DNA of 64,000 bases from Mycobacterium sp. GA-1285 (GCF_001499905.1 NZ_LQIS01000004.1:98837-162836), one strand, 5' to 3'. Positions 36,983 to 45,623 are shown, numbered from the stretch's first letter. Notes: a model not told the origin generated them from the letters alone. Translations and numbers: made by a program.

Positions 36983-37889
36983 CGTATCGGGGCGGTTGGT
37001 ACGCCAATTCAGCAACGAAATCGTCGAACTGGCCGAACGGGTGGTGCTGTCGACCGCCATTGTCAAGGGACAGACCCACGATTTCGAAGAGGGTGGTGGA
37101 TCCGCGTTCCTCTACGACGCCGAACACCTTGTCACCAACAGTCATGTGGTCGAAGATCTGGACGATCCAATCCACGTTCAACTGCCCGGCGCGCAGCAGA
37201 CTGAAGCGCGCGTTGTCGGCCGAGACCCTTTGACCGATCTGGCCGTGCTTCGCGTAGACCCGCAATCCGCTGAGCCGCTGTGTATTTCGCACGAAGGAGC
37301 CCGGCTGGGCGAGCTCTGCTTCGCGTTCGGTAGCCCACTGGGCCAGTTTCCAGAGAGCATCAGCATCGGCATCGTGAGCGGTTTGAAGCGAAGCCTTCCC
37401 ACGGGTGACAAGCAAGCGATCTTTGATGTCATCCAGACGGATGCGGCGATCAACCCGGGAAACTCGGGCGGCCCGTTGGTGAACGTCGACGGGGTTGTTA
37501 TCGGCGTGAATACGGCAATCATTCCCGAGGCTGACGGCATCGGCTTCGCCATCCCAGCGGACACTGTCGCCGAGGTCACCCATGAACTCATCACCTACGG
37601 CGCCGTTGAGCGTGCGTCGCTTGGAGTCAGCGTGGCACGGCGGGCTGTCGATCGAGCGCCCGGGGGCCATGCTCTCGTAGTGACTTCTGTTCGCGATAAT
37701 TCAGCTGGCCCGTTCGAGCCTGGCGATGCCATCGTCGCTGTCGGCGATCGCGAGATCCGTAGTCAGAATGACCTGTTACGTGCTCTGCGGCGAGATGTCG
37801 CAAATCGGAAAGTCAACGTTGCGGTGCTGCGTGGGGAATACGAGGTGTCGATCGAATGCCGCCCTCGCAGCGTGCGAACCTTCGGCTGA
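36975..37889 (+). CDS. Cytoplasmic trypsin-like (S1C/HtrA-type) serine protease with PDZ domain
   Basis: 304-residue serine protease. Triad: His57 in VTNSHVVED, Asp88 in PLTDLAVLRV, Ser164 in NPGNSGGPL; GGGSAFLYD and GIVSG segments also match HtrA/DegP enzymes. A PDZ domain follows at about residues 215-300 (ASLGVSVARR, PGDAIVAVGDREI). Unlike HtrA, there is no signal peptide or membrane helix, so it should act in the cytoplasm. Start ATG 36975 overlaps the preceding gene, placing it in the Hma-like operon. It may be an effector or a processing protease activated by the system; this is inference from gene order. Confidence 0.85.
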   Translation: MSSVSGRLVRQFSNEIVELAERVVLSTAIVKGQTHDFEEGGGSAFLYDAEHLVTNSHVVEDLDDPIHVQLPGAQQTEARVVGRDPLTDLAVLRVDPQSAEPLCISHEGARLGELCFAFGSPLGQFPESISIGIVSGLKRSLPTGDKQAIFDVIQTDAAINPGNSGGPLVNVDGVVIGVNTAIIPEADGIGFAIPADTVAEVTHELITYGAVERASLGVSVARRAVDRAPGGHALVVTSVRDNSAGPFEPGDAIVAVGDREIRSQNDLLRALRRDVANRKVNVAVLRGEYEVSIECRPRSVRTFG

Positions 37890-37902
37890 CAAGTCCAACC
37901 AG

Positions 37903-38883
37903 CTACCAGGTCCCGTCAGTGACCACGTCGGAGCCAACGCCGCCTAGTGCAATCACCGTCTTAGGGTCGACGGGGGAAAACGGATTCTCTTCGACACCAA
38001 GCTTTTTGCCGACACTCTCGACCTTAGCCAAGATCTCGGATGCCGCGAGGTCATGTGCGTCGGCGTCGTAGTAGTCGAACCACGGCAGCCCTTCGTCTAC
38101 GTAAGCGTCCCGGTCCACCGGGGTCGGAGGCGGCACCTCTGCGGTGATGGCAGCCCACTGCGCGGCCGAGCACAAGTGCACGAACACCCGGCGGGCACCA
38201 GCCTCGTCGTAGTCAGTGAGCGGTCGGTCATCGGAGTACACCTCCTGCCGCATACGACCACCGGCTCCCAGCCCCATGCTCGCCGAGGGCGCCGGCAACG
38301 GGGCCCCGTCCGCGAATACGTCAGCGCAGCGCTCCGCGCGCAGGGCCTGCTCGGCGTGCCACGCCGCAAGCGCCTGTTCGGTCAGACCGACAGCACGCAA
38401 CTGGACTCCGCCATGAGTCTCTTCTCCGGTGACCTGTCCCTCGACCGTGGCGCCAGAGCCGAGCGGCACGGCAACGAACTGACGGATGAACCCGTCACCC
38501 GCGTTGATCCCGTCCAGCCACGGCTGCCGAGGCAGCGCAACGTAGTTCTGCGGGTCCTTGATGAGGTGCTCGATCCATGGCAAGCCGCTGACCGCGCACA
38601 CCTTGCCCACACCCACCTGCAGCGCAGCGGGTTCGGAAGCACTGAAGGACAGCCACATTGCCTCACGCTGGTAGATCGGCAGCATGACACCGCCACGAGA
38701 CAGCCACTCGGCCGGCGCGGTGTCGGGGTAGTCTGCAACTCTCCGTAACGGGAACCGGCCCAGACCCGGCGGCAGCGGGTGCAACCCCTTCTCGGGGATC
38801 CGCAGCGTCCGCTGAAAATTCACCGTCACAGGGCCCAGAACCAACTGGTCGTTGACGATCTTTACCGGCGCGCTGTGCGTCAT
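37903..38883 (-). CDS. Uncharacterised conserved 326-residue protein
   Basis: Start ATG 38883 is preferred: GGAGG ends 5 bases upstream, whereas ATG 38895 is itself part of that ribosome site. No signal peptide or membrane helix. The protein opens VKIVNDQLVLGPVTVNFQRTLR, followed by HPLPPGLGRFPLRRVADYP, REAMWLSFSASEPAALQVGVGKVCAVSG and LPRQPWLDGINAGDGFIRQF. I recall this pattern from an uncharacterised family in actinobacteria and proteobacteria, with no known domain. A variable linker leads to an acidic C-terminus. It is convergent with the protease, 13 bases apart, and lies inside the accessory island. Confidence 0.7.
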   Translation of the reverse strand: MTHSAPVKIVNDQLVLGPVTVNFQRTLRIPEKGLHPLPPGLGRFPLRRVADYPDTAPAEWLSRGGVMLPIYQREAMWLSFSASEPAALQVGVGKVCAVSGLPWIEHLIKDPQNYVALPRQPWLDGINAGDGFIRQFVAVPLGSGATVEGQVTGEETHGGVQLRAVGLTEQALAAWHAEQALRAERCADVFADGAPLPAPSASMGLGAGGRMRQEVYSDDRPLTDYDEAGARRVFVHLCSAAQWAAITAEVPPPTPVDRDAYVDEGLPWFDYYDADAHDLAASEILAKVESVGKKLGVEENPFSPVDPKTVIALGGVGSDVVTDGTW

Positions 38884-39165
38884 TGCTACCTCCATTTCGG
38901 CGTACTAAATATGGATAGCACTAGGCACTGACAACTAGGCGTCGCGAACAGGCTGGGAGCATTCCGGCACCTCCGCGACGCGACGCCTCTCGCCAATCGC
39001 CGAGGTATCGGACGATGTGCAGGCGCGCTCGAGCGGCTTCTCCCAGAACCGCGGATGCTAGTAGCTGGATTCTGCCGTACTGCATACTGAAGTTTGACTT
39101 TCAAGGGATCCAAATCGGCTGCGCTGGATGGAGTCGAGTGCCGCAACGCCTACTCTTCTCACTTC

Positions 39166-39924
39166 TCAGCCCACCGTTCCATTCGTGAAACCTAGCCGCG
39201 TTTGGCCGAGCACCGTCAGTATCCGATCTATCGCTTCCCGCACCTGCGCAACAAACTCGTTCTGACCCTCGATCGCAAGCGCTTCTCTGTACGGCCAGGT
39301 TCTGAGAATTTGGATGCCCGGGCGTACGTGGACCTGAATGCCGGCTCCTTTGCTTTCCAGCCACTCGTGAAAGCTTTCCTCCTCAGCGGAAAGGGCGTAG
39401 CGGCGACCCATCAGCCACTGGAAGAAGCGCGGATCGGCTACCTGATCGCGAGTTCGACCGCCAGCGCGCCCGTCACGGAAATCGTCAATCCACTGATGCA
39501 AGTAGTCATCTACAGACAGCAACCTGGTTGGAAACCAGCGTTGAAGCGGTTGGGCAAACCGGTGTGCAAGCTGGAAGTTGGGTTCGACGGTGAAGCCGCC
39601 GTGGGTGTTCAGTTCGAGGAGGGCGTCAACTCTCGCCGGGTCGGAATACATATAGGTGTATTGGGACTGGAGTTCGGCTGGCCAGACACCCAAATGAACG
39701 TACTCGTCGTCAAAGAAGAGAGCTGCGCGGTCGGCACCGCGGACATGGTTAGCGTCGAATTTGACTGTGACGCTGGGCAACAGCGGGTCTCCGCGTGGGA
39801 TAAGCGTTCCTTCCACCGCGCTCACTTTCGGGAAGATACCTGTCGCCTTCTGCAGAATCGCCGCCAGTCGGTACAGGACTTCCCCGGCGTCGCTGGGGAT
39901 CGAGTTCTGTGGCATTGGGTGCAT
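39166..39924 (-). CDS. Hypothetical protein, 252 residues
   Basis: Start ATG 39924 is chosen for its AAGGAG 10 bases upstream. The frame is open upstream (ATG 40074) and reads protein-like sequence there, so a longer form cannot be excluded. No signal peptide or membrane helix. Segments such as GEVLYRLAAILQKATGIF, TVKFDANHVRGADRAALFFDD and RFFQWLMGRRYALSAEEESF suggest a mixed alpha/beta protein, but I recognise no family. It lies between the 326-residue protein and the macro-domain gene on the same strand, with 236-282 bases on each side. Confidence 0.55.
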   Translation of the reverse strand: MHPMPQNSIPSDAGEVLYRLAAILQKATGIFPKVSAVEGTLIPRGDPLLPSVTVKFDANHVRGADRAALFFDDEYVHLGVWPAELQSQYTYMYSDPARVDALLELNTHGGFTVEPNFQLAHRFAQPLQRWFPTRLLSVDDYLHQWIDDFRDGRAGGRTRDQVADPRFFQWLMGRRYALSAEEESFHEWLESKGAGIQVHVRPGIQILRTWPYREALAIEGQNEFVAQVREAIDRILTVLGQTRLGFTNGTVG

Positions 39925-40159
39925 CGGGGCTGATCTCCTTGGGGCGACGATGGGCGGCTCGGGAGGGCGAGGACGCCGGTTGCCGCTACCCCAGCCGGTC
40001 TCCCATCCCTCGCTGGCGTCGAAGTATTCGGCGTAAGCGATGGGCGACAACCGAAATTGCTCGACGAGTCGCATGAGTTCGGCGAACCAGGAAACGTACG
40101 CAGGGTCGTCGCCACTTGGAACTGCGACGGCACCTCAGTTCTGTATCCAACCGGCAGTC

Positions 40160-40702
40160 TCACCGAACTCGCCGGCAATGAGGTAACATGCGGATCGGAG
40201 TCCAGATAGCGAGCGCCGAACGTATCTCCTCGTGCGCCTTCGAGTCGAAAGCTACGAGCCGCGCCTCATCGACCTGCGTGTCGGACGCGGCGATGGTGTC
40301 TATTGCGGCTGCGATGGCATCTTGACGTGGCCAGCCGAAGCTGCCTGCGCTGATAAGTGGAAACGCAACGATTCGGGCGCCAAGCTCGTCAGCAACTTCC
40401 AAGACCCGGCGGTAGCAGGATTCCAGAAGCGACCGGTCTCTCTGGCCAACGTTGTAGTTCGGACCGACGGTGTGAATGACCCACCGGGCAGGCAAGTCTC
40501 CTGCTGTCGTCCAACCGGCGTCACCTGTGGCCAGTCCGGCGGGGAACCTCTCGACGCAGTCGCGCAGGATCGCGGGACCTCCCGCGCGATGAATCGCACC
40601 GTCCGCGCCGCCACCTCCGCGCATAGCAGCGTTCGCGGGATTGACTATCGCGTCAACCTTCTGCTCGGTGATGTCGCCACGAATGGCGGTGATTGTCAGC
40701 AC
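40160..40702 (-). CDS. Macro domain protein (ADP-ribose-binding, probable deacetylase/hydrolase)
   Basis: 180-residue macro domain. Diagnostic motifs are ITAIRGDITEQKVDAIVNPANAAMRGGGGADGAIHRAGG split across the first loop (Asn of VNPAN and the GGGG loop), HTVGPNY, and LISAGSFGWPRQDA for the second phosphate loop. Such domains bind ADP-ribose and many remove it from proteins, nucleic acids or O-acetyl-ADP-ribose. Start GTG 40702 puts the domain at the N-terminus as usual; ATG 40795 would add 31 unlike residues. No ADP-ribosyltransferase gene is adjacent, so a DarTG-type pairing is not supported. Confidence 0.85.
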   Translation of the reverse strand: MLTITAIRGDITEQKVDAIVNPANAAMRGGGGADGAIHRAGGPAILRDCVERFPAGLATGDAGWTTAGDLPARWVIHTVGPNYNVGQRDRSLLESCYRRVLEVADELGARIVAFPLISAGSFGWPRQDAIAAAIDTIAASDTQVDEARLVAFDSKAHEEIRSALAIWTPIRMLPHCRRVR

Positions 40703-41350
40703 GCGGCCCAGTATGCAACCGGGCACCGACGCGTGTTGACTCGAGGTAAACTCTGTTCCCCTGCCAGGGCCAATTAGTGGCGACGTATTCGGCACCCTTG
40801 ACTGCTGCAGAACGTGTCACCACACGCTGTCGACACCCAAAGCAAGGAGTCACTGTCCTGACAGCGGCAGTGACCGATAGAGTCGCACACGAATTATTCA
40901 CCGCGACTTCGCATTACGTCACTAGGCGTTTCACACCTTGGCGTGTCCCCCGACGTGGATGCCCGTCCAGGCGAGCATAAGTCGCACATAGGCCTCACTT
41001 GTCAGCGTTTTGTAATGTTCCTGATCGTTACTGGATACACCGTCGCGTGTCTCCAGGCTCTGCACTCGCAGCGCCGCCAGAATGTGCCGTCCCACGGATC
41101 GTCGTACCACCGAATCATCATCGGACACTGCTCCCCGTGGCTGCATATCCCCGCCGCGCACTTGCGACATTCGGTCACTATCCGTTCCCCCCACGGTGCA
41201 TATCTCGTCGTCATCCCGGCTCCGATCGAGCGGAGAATCAAGCGTCCCGGACCTCCAGCTCGGTCGTGTCTTTCGCGCAGCAAGCCTCACGTCGCCGGTA
41301 GGTATTGAAGTGTGGGCACGCAGGCGTAGGTAGTGGGCGCTCGGGCATTG
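40703..41350. other. 650-base stretch without a convincing gene
   Basis: A minus-strand frame 41002-41214 could encode a 70-residue peptide starting MTTRYAPWGERIVTECRKC, with six Cys that resemble a small zinc-binding protein, but it has no ribosome site and an alternative frame on the same strand is equally open. Nothing else recognised. Confidence 0.35.
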
Positions 41351-43315
41351 TCACCGAAGTACCTCGACGATCTCACCGCGGATCGCCCACCGGTCGTCGA
41401 CCGGTTCCGCTGCGAGCAGATCTCCAGCCACGCATAGGTGGTCGGAAGGGTCCCACTTGACTCCCCCGCGGTATGGGGAGATGAGCCGGTGGACAACGCC
41501 GAGTACGGCACGCCGTTGATCAAGCAGGTGCTCCTCTATTTCTAAGGAATCCGCCGGAAGAAGTGCGGCGAGCCGTGCGGCGGCTTCTGAAAGGACCGCC
41601 GTGTCAGTGTGGGCCTGATATGCACAGGTGACCCCATCTAAGACCCCCTTAAGCAGCCCGCCCCAGACAGGTTGCCGTCTATACGGCGGTCGAATCTCGA
41701 CTCGGACGGCGAACGGCGCGTCGGATGCAGCCCGTTCGTAGACCTTCGTTTCGCCACGGCGCAACGCCAGCCACACGGGCGCCAACTGATTGTCACTCTT
41801 GAACGACTCTAGGTTGGTCCAGTCGAACGCGGCCAACGTCCGCCCTTGCCGCCAATGAGTGAAAGTGCCTGAGCGCGGCGCGAGTGCGTAACGGTAGCCG
41901 AACGCAAACTCGCCAGCATTAGGCCCCGGGAGCACTCCAGAGCCGTGCTCGAAACGGATCCCCTGACTCCCCGCGACTTTGAACGAGTCAATGTAGTAGA
42001 GCAAGAGATTCTCGACGTCGGCTTTGGGATGTTTGGCCCCAAAGAACGTCGCGTGCAACACCTGCTCCGCCGAGGGTTCCAGTTGTCTGCAACGACTTCG
42101 GATCTCGTCCCGCAGCTGCCGTTGCCAGTCAGGCAGGCGTTCAAAACGGATGTAATCGTCGGCCCAGGCCTCGACTACACCATCGTCCGCCGCCCCACGA
42201 ATGTCGTGGCGAGCCGCCGATACAAGGGCTGCGGTCGCTCGCGGACCTGGATCAGGCTGTACAGCAGCATTTTCCGGGTGACAGGTTCCGCACCGCGCTA
42301 CCGGAGCGCCGACTTCGTTGATCGCCCACTGGTCGAGTTCGGACAGCTGCTTCGCGCAAAGCTTCACATACGGTCCAGTCAGAGTGTTTCCGTGCGAGTG
42401 CTCACCGCTGATCGTCCAGCAATCGGCACGATGCACACGCGCTCCGCTTGTGCTGTAGCTTCGCGCGATATTGAGCACGTACCCATCGCGGTGCAAGTTG
42501 AGCCAAGCTAGATAGCCGGGATCGTCGTCGCGAAACTCCCCCACACCCACGTCACTTTCGCGATCGTGCGCGTCCTCCCGCTTCAGTTCGCGCGATTCTT
42601 CGGTGCCAGAGCTGTGGCTGAAGGAGCTGACGTCTGAGCCCTCAACGACGAAGCGGGCGTCAACCGAGGCAGCGATCTCAATGTCCTGCGGCACAAGACC
42701 GACGCGAGACCCACTTCCGACCGGTCCGGACTCCGCTCGCATCACTGTCAGCGCATCGCCGTGAGCCCCGTCGGGCCACAGGTTCGCTTGCAGCATGCCG
42801 GAGTCAGCGATCGCAACAGGTCTGACCCTGCCGAGACCAACAGCGTCGGCGTACTGCTGGGCGCGCTCGACGGCGTCGTGGACGGCTCGCTCGTGGGCCT
42901 CTCGGATCAATTCATGGCGTCGGTTTGCCGTCAATGCCCATTTGATGCTCGTGACTCGGAAGCCTTCGACGTTGATGATCTGCTCGCCGACCCAGGACGA
43001 CAACGCGCTGAAGTCGCGAAATTTCACTTCGATGCTGACACCAGCGTGATGGACGAGCGGCAGCTGTTTACCCTCCTGATTCCAAGGCCGAGACGACCAG
43101 GTACTCAATTGCGCAGCAGACCACCAGGTGATTGGCGCGTCATCTTTGTTCTTGAGCTCTGCCACGGACTTCTGCACAACGTCCAAGTCGCGTGCCACCC
43201 GCGTGTACACCGGCTCCATCGACGGGCCCTCGTAGCTAATGGAAGCGTGAACGGTGGCGCGCTCAGGTGGCTGCGACTTCGCAAAGGATCCCCGGACTGT
43301 AAATTCCGTAGCCAT
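41351..43315 (-). CDS. SIMPL (DUF541) domain fusion protein
   Basis: About 654 residues in three parts. Residues 1-230 are a SIMPL/DUF541 domain: VRGSFAKSQPPERATVHASI, VSIEVKFRDFSALSSWV, RVTSIKWALT and HERAVHDAVERAQQYADAVG. After a charged linker, residues 265-350 form a Cys/His module (GYVLNIARS, ARVHRADCW, KLCAKQLSELDQWA, RCGTCHP) that could bind zinc. The remaining 300 residues are unlike any family I can name. SIMPL proteins are usually exported; this one has no signal peptide, so it should be cytoplasmic. Start ATG 43315 has no ribosome site, but TATGCT lies 6 bases upstream, which could give a leaderless transcript. The frame is open to 43771 without protein-like sequence. Confidence 0.65.
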   Translation of the reverse strand: MATEFTVRGSFAKSQPPERATVHASISYEGPSMEPVYTRVARDLDVVQKSVAELKNKDDAPITWWSAAQLSTWSSRPWNQEGKQLPLVHHAGVSIEVKFRDFSALSSWVGEQIINVEGFRVTSIKWALTANRRHELIREAHERAVHDAVERAQQYADAVGLGRVRPVAIADSGMLQANLWPDGAHGDALTVMRAESGPVGSGSRVGLVPQDIEIAASVDARFVVEGSDVSSFSHSSGTEESRELKREDAHDRESDVGVGEFRDDDPGYLAWLNLHRDGYVLNIARSYSTSGARVHRADCWTISGEHSHGNTLTGPYVKLCAKQLSELDQWAINEVGAPVARCGTCHPENAAVQPDPGPRATAALVSAARHDIRGAADDGVVEAWADDYIRFERLPDWQRQLRDEIRSRCRQLEPSAEQVLHATFFGAKHPKADVENLLLYYIDSFKVAGSQGIRFEHGSGVLPGPNAGEFAFGYRYALAPRSGTFTHWRQGRTLAAFDWTNLESFKSDNQLAPVWLALRRGETKVYERAASDAPFAVRVEIRPPYRRQPVWGGLLKGVLDGVTCAYQAHTDTAVLSEAAARLAALLPADSLEIEEHLLDQRRAVLGVVHRLISPYRGGVKWDPSDHLCVAGDLLAAEPVDDRWAIRGEIVEVLR

Positions 43316-43645
43316 GCGGTCAGCATAACGACGACCACTGACATAGCTCCGTGAACTGCGGCAGCCCAGACGTTTGCTAGCCACGAGACACGCAGAAGCG
43401 CAACAGAAGTCAAGATCACCGAGAATGTACAGGGTCAATGCGCGGCAGACCACAAGGCTGTCACCGACGTTGCCGACGCGGACGCTGAAAGGTGGAGGAC
43501 AGACGCTTTCTGATCTCGGGTCGAGCGATCCAGTTATCCGCTTGTCGGCGACAAATTCGCCACACGTTGAATTGATCCTGTCCATCCGGCGAATCGTTCG
43601 TGGCAAATACCGGACAACCTGGTCGCCGTGCGGGATCGTTGTCAC
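43316..43645. other. Divergent intergenic region
   Basis: 330 bases between the SIMPL fusion gene and a plus-strand core gene. It probably holds both promoters and the right edge of the accessory island. No repeat or tRNA recognised. Confidence 0.4.
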
Positions 43646-44047
43646 ATGAGTCCCAAGGTTCCCACCCCGAAAGAAATCAGAGAGGCGGCACAGGCGGCCG
43701 CCGAGACCGCCCAGGCCGCCGCCACCGAAGCGATGCGCATCCCGCCGGCTTCGGTGAAGATGATGGCCCAAGTGCCTGATCTCATCGAGAATCTGGCCGC
43801 TGCGACCGAACGCCTCAACGCGGCGATCGACCGCGCCGAACGCTATCTCGCACTAGCCGATCCGATGATCCGGACGATGGATGCCATCCTGCCGCAACTC
43901 GAGGCGCTGATTGCCACCGGCAACGACGTCTACAACGCGGTTGGGCGAATCCCCGGCGTTGCGACCGTGGGCCGCTTCGCGTCACGGACCTCGAGTCAGC
44001 CGTCGGAGAAGAACTCTCCCGGTGGACGCACCCGCAAGAAGCCCTGA
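43646..44047 (+). CDS. Conserved helical hypothetical protein
   Basis: 133-residue, strongly helical protein. An Ala/Glu-rich amphipathic segment (EIREAAQAAAETAQAAATEA) is followed by ENLAAATERLNAAIDRAERYLALADPM, a likely coiled coil, and a basic disordered tail ending RTRKKP. The pattern fits the phasin-like or granule-associated proteins of mycobacteria, but that is only a resemblance. Start ATG 43646; GTG 43628 in frame is less likely. Convergent with the thioesterase gene. Confidence 0.6.
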   Translation: MSPKVPTPKEIREAAQAAAETAQAAATEAMRIPPASVKMMAQVPDLIENLAAATERLNAAIDRAERYLALADPMIRTMDAILPQLEALIATGNDVYNAVGRIPGVATVGRFASRTSSQPSEKNSPGGRTRKKP

Positions 44048-44062
44048 CCACAAAGCGTCACG

Positions 44063-44884
44063 TCACTCGTAGTTGATTTCACCCCGCGGGAACGGCCGGC
44101 CTCGGAAGTCGATCTGCGCGGCCGGGTTCGCCACCGCGGTCACCATCCCGGACCCGAACGCGCCCTGCCGGTCGAACAGCGTAGCCGTGCCGACAGAGAT
44201 CCCGTCGGCGACCCAGTGCGAGTCACCCTGGACGAGGATCCAATCGTCGAACGGCAAGCGCGACAAGGCCACCGTGAGGTCACCATTGATATAGCCGATT
44301 CCCTCGGTGCCCAAGTTCGTCACCAGGCTCGTCGACTCTGCTACGTTGACCGCCCTGACGAATGGTGAGACCGGTTCTCCGGCAATGATGTTCGGGCTCG
44401 TATAGAAGAACCGTTTGCGAGAAGTGTTCTGGTGAGCCACGGGCGATCGCGTCCAACCGCTGTCATCGCTGCCGATGAACGGTACGAGTTCGCCATCAGG
44501 AGCCGGCAATTGCGGCGCACCGTCCGGCGCGGTCCACTCCTCACCCGGCGGCGCGACCGATCGCCGGTACTGAACCAGCGTGGCACGTGCGACCGGCCGA
44601 CCGTCCTGCATGACGTCGCATTCCGCGTTGCGTACCCGGCGACCGTCACGAATCACCCGCACGTCCACAGTGGTCGGCACGTTGCGCGCCGCCCGAAACA
44701 GGTCGACAGTGATCCGCGTCGGCATGAAGTCGGGCGAACCGCACTGCTTCTCGAGCATCTGCGCGGCCAACCCGACGATGGCCGGACCGTTGAGGTGATC
44801 ATTGCCCCAGTGGCTCTGGGCAAAGATCGACGGCATCAGAGCGCCGTCCGTCGTCGGCGTGAAATACACAGGATCAGTGCTCAT
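44063..44884 (-). CDS. TesB-like thioesterase family protein (double hotdog)
   Basis: 273-residue protein with two hotdog halves, as in mycobacterial TesB-like acyl-CoA thioesterases. First half: SHWGNDHLNGPAIVGLAAQM, PTRITVDLFRAARNVPTTVDVRVIRDGRRVRNAE (strand pattern after the central helix). Second half: GYINGDLTVALSRLPFDDWI, GISVGTATLFDRQGAFGSG. Such enzymes hydrolyse acyl-CoA. The catalytic Asp/Thr/Gln set of E. coli TesB is not obvious, so specificity and activity are uncertain. Start ATG 44884. It lies just downstream of the short-chain dehydrogenase on the same strand, 37 bases apart, a likely operon. Confidence 0.75.
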   Translation of the reverse strand: MSTDPVYFTPTTDGALMPSIFAQSHWGNDHLNGPAIVGLAAQMLEKQCGSPDFMPTRITVDLFRAARNVPTTVDVRVIRDGRRVRNAECDVMQDGRPVARATLVQYRRSVAPPGEEWTAPDGAPQLPAPDGELVPFIGSDDSGWTRSPVAHQNTSRKRFFYTSPNIIAGEPVSPFVRAVNVAESTSLVTNLGTEGIGYINGDLTVALSRLPFDDWILVQGDSHWVADGISVGTATLFDRQGAFGSGMVTAVANPAAQIDFRGRPFPRGEINYE

Positions 44885-44921
44885 CTGCGGATCCTCGCAC
44901 AGGGCTCACGGCTCGCCACGG

Positions 44922-45623
44922 CTAGGTGTTGCGACCGCCGTTGACCCCGATGATCTGGCCGGTGATGTACCCGGCTTCTTCTGAGACGAGAAACGCGCAC
45001 GTGGCTGCGATGTCCTCGGGCCTGCCCATGCGGCGGACGGGCGTCGCGTCGATGGTGGCCTGGATGTCTCCGAGATGGCCCCGCGACTCGGCGGCCCGCA
45101 GCATGGGTGTGTCGATGAAGCCCGGCGGCACCGCGTTCACCGTGATGCCCGCCGGGCCGTATTCGAGCGCCAGCGTCTTCGTCAGCCCGTTCACCGCGGA
45201 CTTCGCCGCCACGTAATGCGCCATGTACGGCGCACCGGAATGCGTGCTCGACGACGAGATGTTGACGATCCGACCCCAACCGGCGTCCACCATGTCGGGC
45301 AGCACCGCTTGTACACAGTGGAAGACACCGTTGAGGTTGACGTCGATGACTCGTCGCCACTGCTCGAATGTGATGTCGCCGAAACGCGAGAACCCGTCCA
45401 GGCCCGCGGCATTGACCAGAATCGACACCGGTCCGAGCTGGCTACGGACCGCCGACAGCGCGGCGTCGACCTGACCGCGATCGGTGACGTCGGCGGTGAA
45501 GGCGAACCCCTCGTCGCTCGGTGCCAGGTCGACCGAGGCGACGTGGTAGCCGTCGGCGCGCAGCCTCTCCGCGACCGCGCGTCCGATCCCCGAGCCCCCG
45601 CCGGTGACGACCGCTGCCTTCAT
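44922..45623 (-). CDS. Short-chain dehydrogenase/reductase (FabG-like)
   Basis: 233-residue classical SDR. Cofactor motif TGGGSGIGRAVAERL at residues 7-21, NAAG near 90, catalytic Ser in NISSSSTHSG and YVAAK with the Tyr/Lys pair near 150-154, then PPGFIDTPM and a C-terminal VSEEAGYITGQIIGVNGG. It would reduce a 3-oxoacyl or similar keto group or do the reverse with NAD(P). It precedes the TesB-like gene in a probable operon, which suggests acyl-CoA or ketone metabolism. Start ATG 45623. Confidence 0.88.
   Translation of the reverse strand: MKAAVVTGGGSGIGRAVAERLRADGYHVASVDLAPSDEGFAFTADVTDRGQVDAALSAVRSQLGPVSILVNAAGLDGFSRFGDITFEQWRRVIDVNLNGVFHCVQAVLPDMVDAGWGRIVNISSSSTHSGAPYMAHYVAAKSAVNGLTKTLALEYGPAGITVNAVPPGFIDTPMLRAAESRGHLGDIQATIDATPVRRMGRPEDIAATCAFLVSEEAGYITGQIIGVNGGRNT

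Noticed and set aside
40160..40702. DarG antitoxin of a DarTG system
   Set aside because: No DarT-like ADP-ribosyltransferase gene is adjacent, and the protein has only a macro domain without the DarG C-terminal part.
41351..42200. RusA-like resolvase domain in the C-terminal part of the SIMPL fusion
   Set aside because: The segment KADVENLLLYYIDSF faintly resembles the RusA DNLLK motif, but the other catalytic aspartates are not evident.
43316..43771. 152-residue extension before the SIMPL domain
   Set aside because: Gly/Arg-rich, no signal peptide, overlaps the gene at 43646 on the other strand, and no ribosome site.
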